This document shows, piece after piece, positions 1 to 7,139 of a stretch of DNA of 36,977 bases (the stretch's first letter is position 1; each line of letters begins with the position of its first letter). The stretch lies in the NCBI GenBank assembly GCA_029858875.1, contig JAOUEE010000004.1, forward strand, positions 1-36,977, read 5' to 3'. Both the position numbers and the translations under genes were made by a program. The notes under the pieces were generated by a model. The model saw only the letters and a list, made by a program, of their open reading frames with translations. It did no database searches and was not told the origin of the DNA. Source of the stretch: Acidimicrobiia bacterium (lineage in GTDB: Bacteria > Actinomycetota > Acidimicrobiia > Acidimicrobiales > SHLQ01).

Positions 1-1
1 C

Positions 2-367
2 GGCACCGACATCCGCACCGTCGTCCACTACGGGCGCCACGTACCGGCTGAGCTTCGCACCGCTCTCGAAGCGCGGGGCATGACGTGCTGCGTGCCCGGA
101 TGCAGCAACGACGCCCACCTCCAGATCGACCACGCATTGGTGGACCACGCCGATGGCGGCCCGCTGGCGCTGTGGAACACCCAGTGGCTGTGCCGCCACC
201 ACCACCGCCGCAAGACCAACGGCCAACTCCACATCGACCTCCCGCCACCCACCCCGGCGCCGCCACCCACCCGAGGACCGGGACGCGTCGGGGGGCCGGC
301 ACTCGCACCGACGGCACCGATGCCGGGCGACGAGACCGATGCACGATCACTGCCCCTGCTCGAATGA
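2..367 (+). CDS. HNH endonuclease C-terminal part (DUF222/13E12-like family), truncated by window edge
   Basis: Open from base 2; HNH/zinc-like motif CCVPGCSNDAHLQIDHALVDHADGGPLALWNTQWLCRHHHRRKTNG; TGA at 365-367. Confidence 0.85.
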   Translation, partial: GTDIRTVVHYGRHVPAELRTALEARGMTCCVPGCSNDAHLQIDHALVDHADGGPLALWNTQWLCRHHHRRKTNGQLHIDLPPPTPAPPPTRGPGRVGGPALAPTAPMPGDETDARSLPLLE

Positions 368-393
368 ACCGGCGCCGGGCTAGGGTCGCCCGC

Positions 394-1407
394 GTGGCTG
401 ACCCGTCGACGATCGACCAGATCCCCACACCCGCGCTGGTGGTGGAGCGGTCGGTGTTCGACGCCAACGTGGCCACCATGGCCGCGGCGCGGCCGGGGGC
501 CGAGCTGCGTCCCCATGTGAAGGCGTTCAAGTCCACCGCGTTGGCCGCCGAGCTGGCGGCTGCAGGGCATCGCACCTTCTGTGCGGCCACTCCCCGCGAG
601 ATCGAGGGCATGGTCACGGCCGGCGTGGGCGACGACCTGCTGCTGGCCAACGAGGTGCTCGACTGCACCCCGCTGGGACGGCTGGTGGACGCCGGGGCCG
701 ACATCACCGTGGCCGTCGACAGCGAGATCACGGTCGACGCCGCCATCCAGGGCGGGGTGAAGCAGGTGCTGGTCGACGTCGAGGTCGGGATGCCCCGCTG
801 CGGCTGCGAGGCCGATGACGCCGGGCGGCTGGCCGACCGGGCCCGGGCGGGTGGGCTCGAGGTCCGCGGCGTGATGGGCTACGAGGGCCACTTGATGACC
901 GTGCCCGACCCGGTCGAGCGCACCGCCAAGGTCGAGGAGTCGATGGCCCTGCTGCTGGCCGCCCACGCCGACGTCGGCGGCGACATCGTGTCGGGCGGTG
1001 GTACCGGCACCTACGCCGTCAACACCTGGGTCACCGAGATCCAGGCCGGGTCCTACTGCCTGATGGACACCCACTATGGCGCCATCGAACTGCCTTTCGA
1101 GCTGGCCCTCACCGTGTTGGGCACCGTCATCTCCGTCAGCGCCAAGGGCTGGGCCGTGGCCGACATCGGGCTGAAATCCCTCGGGATGGACCACGGCGAC
1201 CCCACCTGGCCCGACGGCGGCGTGTTCTTCTGCTCCGATGAGCACACCACCCTGTTGCCCGGCGACCACGGCCTCCCCCAGGTGGGCGAGCGGGTCCGGC
1301 TGCTGCCCGCCCACGTCGACCCCACGGTGGCCCGCCACCAGCAACTGTGGGTGGTCGACGGCGAGAAGGTCGTCGACCTGTGGCCGATCGATCTCCGGCA
1401 CTGGTGA
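394..1407 (+). CDS. Alanine-racemase N-terminal fold / D-threonine aldolase (DSD1-like) family protein
   Basis: IPTPALVVERSVFDANVATMAAA...LRPHVKAFKS pattern typical of D-threonine aldolase/DSD1-like PLP proteins; likely GTG start at 394 (alternative ATG 364) preceded by TAGGGT. Confidence 0.8.
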   Translation: MADPSTIDQIPTPALVVERSVFDANVATMAAARPGAELRPHVKAFKSTALAAELAAAGHRTFCAATPREIEGMVTAGVGDDLLLANEVLDCTPLGRLVDAGADITVAVDSEITVDAAIQGGVKQVLVDVEVGMPRCGCEADDAGRLADRARAGGLEVRGVMGYEGHLMTVPDPVERTAKVEESMALLLAAHADVGGDIVSGGGTGTYAVNTWVTEIQAGSYCLMDTHYGAIELPFELALTVLGTVISVSAKGWAVADIGLKSLGMDHGDPTWPDGGVFFCSDEHTTLLPGDHGLPQVGERVRLLPAHVDPTVARHQQLWVVDGEKVVDLWPIDLRHW

Positions 1408-1421
1408 GGCGAGGACCGCTC

Positions 1422-2735
1422 GTGGCCGACACCAAACCCTGGCGCAACTGGGCCGGCAACCAGGTGTGTCTGCCCGCCGAGCGGCTCCAGCCGCGCACCG
1501 TCGACGAGGTGGCCGCGCTCGTGGCCCGGGCCCACGAGGCCGGACAGCGGGTGAAGGTCTTCGGCGCCGGCCACTCGTTCACCGCGGCGGCGTGCACCGA
1601 CGGGATGCTGCTCTGCCTCGACCACCTCGATGCCGTGGAATCGGTCGACCGTGGGACTCATCGGGTCACCGTCGGGGCGGGCATCCGCCTCGCGGCCCTC
1701 AACGACCGGTTGGCCGAGGTGGGACTGGCCATGCCCAACCTGGGCGACATCGCCTACCAGTCCATCGCCGGAGCCATCGCCACCGCCACCCACGGCACCG
1801 GGGCCCGACTGGGCAACCTGGCCACCACGGTGGTGGGCATCGAGCTGGTCACGGGCACCGGCGACGTCATCTGGTGCGACGAGACGACGCGGGCCGATCT
1901 GTGGGCCGCGGCCCGGGTGGGCATCGGTGCCCTGGGCATCGTCACCAAGGTCACTCTCCAGTGCGTGCCGGCCTTCAACCTCCATGCCATCGAGACCAAG
2001 GAGCCCCTCGACGATCTGCTGGCCGGGTTCGCCGGCGAGGCCCGGGCCAACGACCATTTCGAGTTCTTCTGGATGCCCGGCGCCCGCAACTGCCAGGTGA
2101 AGCGCAACAACCGCACCGATCGCCCAGCCGAACCCCCACCCCGGTCGGCCTACGTGCGCGAGAAGATCCTGGCCGAGAACGTGGCCTTCGGCCTGGTCAA
2201 TCGGGTCGGGCGGCGGATGCCCACCCTGGCCCCCCGGGTGGCCAAGCTGGTGTCGGCCGGCGTGGCCGAGCGCGACTTCGTGGACCGCTCCGACAAGGTC
2301 TTCGCCAGCCCGCGCATGGTGAAGTTCTACGAGATGGAGTACGGCCTGCCGGTCGAAGCACTGCCCGAAGCACTGGGCCGGGTCCGCGACTTCATGGCCG
2401 GCTTCGCCGAACCCATCATGTTCCCCATCGAGGTACGGGTGTCGGCCGCCGACGACATCCCGCTGTCCACTGCCGAGGGCCGCGACTCCGGATGGCTGGC
2501 CTTCCACGTCTACCAGGGCACGTCCTTCGAGTCGTACTTCTCCGGGGTGGAGGCCATCCTCGACGACTATGACGGCCGGCCCCACTGGGGCAAGCTGCAC
2601 TTCCAGAACCACCGCACGCTGCGGCCCCGCTACCCCCGCTGGGACCAGTTCAGTGCCGCCCGAGCCGAGCTCGACCCCGCCGGCACCTTCGCCAACCCCT
2701 ACCTCGATCGGGTGCTGGGCCCCATCGGCGCCTGA
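1422..2735 (+). CDS. FAD-linked oxidase (D-arabinono-1,4-lactone / L-gulonolactone oxidase-like)
   Basis: WRNWAGNQVCLPAERLQPRTVDEVAALVARA...VKVFGAGHSFT, THGTGARLGNLATTVVGIELVTG; C-terminal HWGKLHF...YPRWDQF typical of ALO family; GTG start at 1422. Confidence 0.88.
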   Translation: MADTKPWRNWAGNQVCLPAERLQPRTVDEVAALVARAHEAGQRVKVFGAGHSFTAAACTDGMLLCLDHLDAVESVDRGTHRVTVGAGIRLAALNDRLAEVGLAMPNLGDIAYQSIAGAIATATHGTGARLGNLATTVVGIELVTGTGDVIWCDETTRADLWAAARVGIGALGIVTKVTLQCVPAFNLHAIETKEPLDDLLAGFAGEARANDHFEFFWMPGARNCQVKRNNRTDRPAEPPPRSAYVREKILAENVAFGLVNRVGRRMPTLAPRVAKLVSAGVAERDFVDRSDKVFASPRMVKFYEMEYGLPVEALPEALGRVRDFMAGFAEPIMFPIEVRVSAADDIPLSTAEGRDSGWLAFHVYQGTSFESYFSGVEAILDDYDGRPHWGKLHFQNHRTLRPRYPRWDQFSAARAELDPAGTFANPYLDRVLGPIGA

Positions 2736-3295
2736 TCAACGAACACCGCGTAGTCGCCACCCTGGTAGGGGTTGCCATCCCAATCGGCGAAGCGGTGTCG
2801 CGGTGCCAGTCCGGCGGCGGTGGCCCATCGGTCGTAGTCGGCCACCTCGGCCGGACCGGTGTGCACGCTGTGACCGGCGATGAAGTACCCGCCCGGCGTC
2901 AGCTGGCGGGCCAGGTTGGCCACCACGGAAGCCTCGGCGCCCGGCTCGACGAAGATCAAGACGTTGCCGGCCAGGGCGACCGTCCCCACGGCCGCAGGCA
3001 GCTCGATCTCGGCCAGATCACCCAGCAGCCAGGTGACCTCAGGCGCTTTGACCCGGGCTCGGGTCAGCATCTCGGCATCGTTGTCGATGCCGATCACGGT
3101 GTGTCCCCGGCGGGCCAGTTCGACGCTGATGCGTCCGGTGCCGCACCCCGCGTCGACGATGGTTCCCCGCGCGAAGCGCTCGATCAGGTCGGCCTCACCG
3201 TGCACCGACGCACCCGCGGCCGCCGGGCCGGTCCAGCGGGACTCGTACTCGTCGAGATCCACGCCGGCCCGCCAGTTTCGCCAGCGTTCGCTCAT
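2699..3295 (-). CDS. Class I SAM-dependent methyltransferase
   Basis: FARGTIVDAGCGTGRISVELARRGHTVIGIDNDAEML motif I; start ATG at 3295; convergent overlap with upstream CDS. Confidence 0.85.
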   Translation of the reverse strand: MSERWRNWRAGVDLDEYESRWTGPAAAGASVHGEADLIERFARGTIVDAGCGTGRISVELARRGHTVIGIDNDAEMLTRARVKAPEVTWLLGDLAEIELPAAVGTVALAGNVLIFVEPGAEASVVANLARQLTPGGYFIAGHSVHTGPAEVADYDRWATAAGLAPRHRFADWDGNPYQGGDYAVFVDQAPMGPSTRSR

Positions 3296-3315
3296 GCCCG
3301 GACCGTCGGGGCGGC

Positions 3316-3750
3316 TCACGGGCCGACCACCGCGTCGTACACCCCTTGGTCGTGGCTGAACTCGATGAGGTTGCCATCGGGGTCGGCCAGCGCGCACACA
3401 TATCCGACCGGCGGGCCGAGGTCCTGAACCTCCCACCGCAGACAACCGGCCGCTCGGCCCCGCTCGGCGACGGCGTCCACGTCGGCCCGCGATGGCAGCT
3501 CGATGCCGAAGTGGGCGAAGCCGGCGATGGTGGGTCCCGGATCGGGCATGGCGTCGAGCGCGGCGGCCACCAGCACGAAGGGATGCTCGGTGCGGTCAGG
3601 CTCGCCGAGCCACGCCACCGAGCCATCGTCGTCGCGTCGCTCATGGACCACTTCCAGGTCCGTGAACTCGGCGTACCAGGCGATGGTGACGTCCAGGTCG
3701 GCCACCGCGAAGGCGACGTGGGTCAACCGTGGTTGGGCGGGTCCGACCAT
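3316..3750 (-). CDS. VOC family (glyoxalase-fold) protein
   Basis: LTHVAFAVADLDVTIAWYAEFTDLEVVHER...FHFGIELPSRADVD...VCALADPDGNLIEFSHDQ. Confidence 0.88.
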   Translation of the reverse strand: MVGPAQPRLTHVAFAVADLDVTIAWYAEFTDLEVVHERRDDDGSVAWLGEPDRTEHPFVLVAAALDAMPDPGPTIAGFAHFGIELPSRADVDAVAERGRAAGCLRWEVQDLGPPVGYVCALADPDGNLIEFSHDQGVYDAVVGP

Positions 3751-3791
3751 GTTCGCCAGCCTACTGACGGGCCATCGACCAGACTGCGGCC

Positions 3792-4529
3792 ATGGTGCAC
3801 GACGCGGCCGAGCGCGGCTATGGCACCGGGACCGATGCCTACCGCCGGGCCCGGCCCGGCTACGCCGCCGCCATCGTGGAAGCGCTCCATCAGAGCCTGC
3901 CCGACGGCCTCGTGGTGGAACTGGGCGCCGGTACCGGCATCCTCACCGCCGAATTGGTGGGCCGGGGCCACCGGATAGTGGCGGTCGAGCCCGTGGCGTC
4001 CATGCGGGCCGCGCTGGCCCAGGCCGTGCCCGGGGTGATCGGGAGCGTCGGCCGGGCCGAGGCCATTCCGGTGGCCGACGGCGCTGCCGGTGCGGTGGTG
4101 GCCGCCCAATCGTTCCACTGGTTCGACGCGGCGGCCGCCCTCGACGAGATCGCCCGCGTCCTCGTCCCCGGCGGTGTGCTGGCGGTGGTGTGGAACGTGC
4201 GCGACCAGTCGGTGCCCTGGGTGGCCGCGTACACCGAGATCACCGACGAGTTCGCCGGAGACACGCCTCGGTACGCCACCCTGGCTTGGCGACGGGCCAT
4301 CGACGCCGACATCCGGTTCGTCTTCGATGGCGAGCGGTTCGCCGACAACCCGTGGCCCACCGACGTCGACGGGGTGGTGGATCGGGCCCTGTCCACGAGC
4401 TTCATCGCCGCCCTCGACAAGCACACCCAGGCCGAAGTGGCGGCGAGGATACGCGATTCGGTGGCCGGACTGGGCCCCACGTTCGACTACCCGTACCGCA
4501 GCCAACTCCACGTGTGGCGGCGGGCATGA
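3792..4529 (+). CDS. Class I SAM-dependent methyltransferase
   Basis: GLVVELGAGTGILTAELVGRGHRIVAVEPVASMRAAL...QSFHWFDAAAALDEIARVLVPGGVLAVVWNVRD. Confidence 0.9.
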   Translation: MVHDAAERGYGTGTDAYRRARPGYAAAIVEALHQSLPDGLVVELGAGTGILTAELVGRGHRIVAVEPVASMRAALAQAVPGVIGSVGRAEAIPVADGAAGAVVAAQSFHWFDAAAALDEIARVLVPGGVLAVVWNVRDQSVPWVAAYTEITDEFAGDTPRYATLAWRRAIDADIRFVFDGERFADNPWPTDVDGVVDRALSTSFIAALDKHTQAEVAARIRDSVAGLGPTFDYPYRSQLHVWRRA

Positions 4530-5200
4530 GCGCCATTGCCGTGATCATGGACGGCGGGCCCGAACGGGCCGCGGCAACCATCGATGGGCTCGTGGCTGCG
4601 GGTGCCGCCGCGCGCGACGTGCAGGTTCTGCCGACCACCGAGCTCGACCCCTCCCTCGGTGCCTTCGCGGCCGCGGTCATCGGTCCCGGCAGTCCGTACG
4701 ACCGCATGGAGCCCGTGCTCGAGGCCATCCGCACCGCCCGGGAGAAGGGCATCCCGCTGGTCGGCACGTGAGGCGGCTTCCAACATGTTCTGGTAGAGCA
4801 TGCCCGCCACGTCCTGGGTCACCGCGATGCCGGCCACGATGAGTACGGCGACCACGCCGGGTTCTCCGTGGTGGCGCCGCTGGCCTGTGCCCTGCCCGGC
4901 GTCGACATCGATGTCGTGCTCACGCCGGGCACCCGCCTGGCCGGGGTGTACGGCACCGCGTCCGCCACCGAGCACGCCACCTGCTCGTACGGACTGGCCC
5001 TCGAGCACCAGGACCTGGCCGGTCAGGGTGGGCTGCGCGTCGCCGCGGTCGACGGCACGGGAGAGGTTCGGGCAGTGGAACGGACCGACCACCCGTTCTT
5101 CGTGGCCACGCTCTTCCAACCCCAACTCGGCCGTCGACCCCACCCGGTGTTCGTCGGCCTGATCGACGCGATGGGCGGCCCGGTACCGTCCTGCCCATGA
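4526..5200 (+). CDS. Candidate selenoprotein: CTP synthase C-terminal region-related class I glutamine amidotransferase-like protein with in-frame TGA (Sec82) at the nucleophile position
   Basis: Reading through TGA 4769-4771 gives one 224-aa ORF: MSAIAVIMDGG...VIGPGSPYDRMEPVLEAIRTAREKGIPLVGT-U-GGFQHVLVEHARHVLGHRDAGHDEYGDHAGFSVVAPLACALPGVDIDVVLTPG...DHPFFVATLFQPQLGRRPHPVFVGLIDAMGGPVPSCP; no other in-frame stop; starts and ends with ATGA overlaps with both neighbouring genes. Confidence 0.85.
4769..4808 (+). promoter_or_regulatory. Candidate bacterial SECIS element (UGA plus downstream stem-loop)
   Basis: UGA 4769-4771; upper stem CAUGUUCU (4784-4791) / AGAGCAUG (4795-4802), 8 bp with one G-U pair; apical loop GGU (4792-4794), 20 nt after UGA; lower stem GGCGG (4772-4776) / CCGCC (4804-4808). 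Confidence 0.8.
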
Positions 5201-6552
5201 GCACCGACGACCTGCTGGCCGACGCCGCCGACCGGGCCCGCCGCTACGTGGCCCACATCGGCGATCGGAACGTGGCCCCCACTCCCCGCGCCGTCGAGGC
5301 GCTGGCCCGGCTGGCCGAGGCGCTGCCCGATGGCCCCGGCGACCCGGCGGCCACCTTGGCGCTGCTCGACGAGGTGGGGTCGCCGGCCACGGTGGCGTCC
5401 AACGCCGGCCGCTACTTCGGCTTCGTCACCGGCGCGTCGTACCCGGTCGCCACCGCCGCCAACTGGCTGGCCGGAGCGTGGGACCAGAACGCTGCGGTGC
5501 GGGTGATGTCGCCGGTGGCGGCTGCCGTCGACGATGTGGTGCGCGGATGGGTGGTCGACCTGCTCGGCCTGCCGACATCCACCGGATTGAGCTTCGTCAC
5601 CGGGGCCACGGTGGCCAACGCCACGGGTATTGCCGTCGGGCGCGACGAAGTGCTGCGCCGCCACGGCTGGGACGCGCCGGCCAACGGGCTGTTCGGCGCT
5701 CCCGAACTGACCGTGGTGGTGGGGGAGCAAGCCCACAGTACGATCGCCAAGTCGCTGGCCCTCGTGGGGTTGGGCCGTGACCGGGTGGTGGCCGTGCCGG
5801 CCGACGATCAGGGCCGCCTCGACGCCGGGCGGCTCCCCGATGTGGCGGGACCGGTGCTGGTCTGCGCCCAGGCCGGGAACGTCAACACCGGCGCCTTCGA
5901 CCCCTTCGAGCCCATCGCCGACTGGGTGGCCCAGCGCGACGGCTGGCTCCACGTGGACGGCGCGTTCGGTCTGTGGGCCGCCGCCAGCCCGACCACCCGG
6001 AACCGCACGACCGGGATGGCCCGAGCCGACTCGTGGGCCACCGACGGCCACAAATGGCTCAACGTGCCCTACGACTGCGGTCTGGCCCTGGTGCGTGATC
6101 GCGCTGCCCTGGCCCGCACCCTGGCCATGCAGGCCGCCTATCTCCCCGACGGCGATGTCGAGGCCATGAACCGCACGCCGCAGTCGTCGCAACGGGTTCG
6201 GGCCGTGGAGGTGTGGGCCGTGCTGCGCACCCTCGGTCGATCGGGCGTGGCCGAGCTGGTGGAGCGTACGTGCGGTCACGCCCGCACCCTGGCCGCCGGC
6301 CTGGTCGACGCCGGCTTCGAGGTGGGAAACGACGTGGTCCTCAACCAGGTGCTGGTGCGCTTCGGTGACGACGCCGTCACCGACGCCGCGATCGCGGCCG
6401 TGCAGGCCGACGGCACCTGCTGGTGCGGGGCCACCACATGGCACGGCCAGCGCTTCATGCGGATCTCGGTATCGTCGTGGGCCACCACCGACGCCGACGT
6501 GGCCGCCTCCCTGACCGCCATAGTCGGTTGCGCCAAAACGGCTGTAGCCTGA
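5197..6552 (+). CDS. Pyridoxal-phosphate-dependent group II decarboxylase / aminotransferase-like protein
   Basis: GLSFVTGATVANATGIAVGRDEVL, WLHVDGAFGLWAAAS, SWATDGHKWLNVPYDCGLALV (PLP lysine motif). Confidence 0.9.
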   Translation: MSTDDLLADAADRARRYVAHIGDRNVAPTPRAVEALARLAEALPDGPGDPAATLALLDEVGSPATVASNAGRYFGFVTGASYPVATAANWLAGAWDQNAAVRVMSPVAAAVDDVVRGWVVDLLGLPTSTGLSFVTGATVANATGIAVGRDEVLRRHGWDAPANGLFGAPELTVVVGEQAHSTIAKSLALVGLGRDRVVAVPADDQGRLDAGRLPDVAGPVLVCAQAGNVNTGAFDPFEPIADWVAQRDGWLHVDGAFGLWAAASPTTRNRTTGMARADSWATDGHKWLNVPYDCGLALVRDRAALARTLAMQAAYLPDGDVEAMNRTPQSSQRVRAVEVWAVLRTLGRSGVAELVERTCGHARTLAAGLVDAGFEVGNDVVLNQVLVRFGDDAVTDAAIAAVQADGTCWCGATTWHGQRFMRISVSSWATTDADVAASLTAIVGCAKTAVA

Positions 6553-6638
6553 CCGGGTTCCGCTTCTGGTGTCGCATCGCGCACCGAGAGGCCGGGTCCG
6601 ATACCCACTGACGACATACCGACGAGGTTGAGTAACCG

Positions 6639-6929
6639 ATGGGCAGCAATCCCACGAATCTTCCGTCGAAGACGGAAACCATCACGCGAACCGCCGAGGC
6701 CTTCGATCTGCCTGCCGACGACACAGGGTCGCCGGAGGTCCAGATCGCGCTCCTCAGCGATCGCATCGACCACCTCACCGAACACTCGAAGGTCCACAAG
6801 AAGGACCATCACAGTCGGCGTGGTCTGCTCATGCTCGTCGGGAAAAGGCGTCGGCTGCTCGACTACGTGGCCGCCAACGACGTCGAACGGTATCGAGCGC
6901 TCGTCGCCCACCTGGGCCTCCGGCGCTGA
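6639..6929 (+). CDS. rpsO: 30S ribosomal protein S15
   Basis: [69 protein letters not shown]; followed by pnp. Confidence 0.97.
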   Translation: MGSNPTNLPSKTETITRTAEAFDLPADDTGSPEVQIALLSDRIDHLTEHSKVHKKDHHSRRGLLMLVGKRRRLLDYVAANDVERYRALVAHLGLRR

Positions 6930-6939
6930 CAACATCACC

Positions 6940-6960
6940 GAGCGGCCCGCCGGGCCGCTC
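6940..6960 (+). terminator. Strong inverted repeat between rpsO and pnp (terminator-like or processing/attenuation hairpin)
   Basis: GAGCGGCCC-GCC-GGGCCGCTC, 9-bp perfect GC stem, 3-nt loop, 11 nt after rpsO stop; no U-tract. Confidence 0.6.
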
Positions 6961-7139
6961 GAATCGCGTCGGGGCAACGTGCGCCGACGCGAACATCATC
7001 AGGCATCGCCTTCGAGTGAGCAGCTGCCAGTTGCGTGCAGCTCGGCCTTCACCCTCGCCCGACGAGGGACCGGTCGGGAGACATCCAACTGGGAACTGAC
7101 CTCGATGGCGATGCCCCCCTGAGAGGAAAACCCAGAGCA

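Noticed and set aside
4769-4810. Programmed frameshifting as the explanation for the split ORF
   Set aside because: Both fragments are in the same frame, so frameshifting is not needed; only stop-codon recoding is
4526-5200. Interpretation as a pseudogene or sequencing error (simple nonsense mutation TGC to TGA)
   Set aside because: Not excluded, but disfavoured: the frame is otherwise intact, the stop is exactly at the nucleophile position, a SECIS-like hairpin follows at the expected distance and both gene overlaps are preserved
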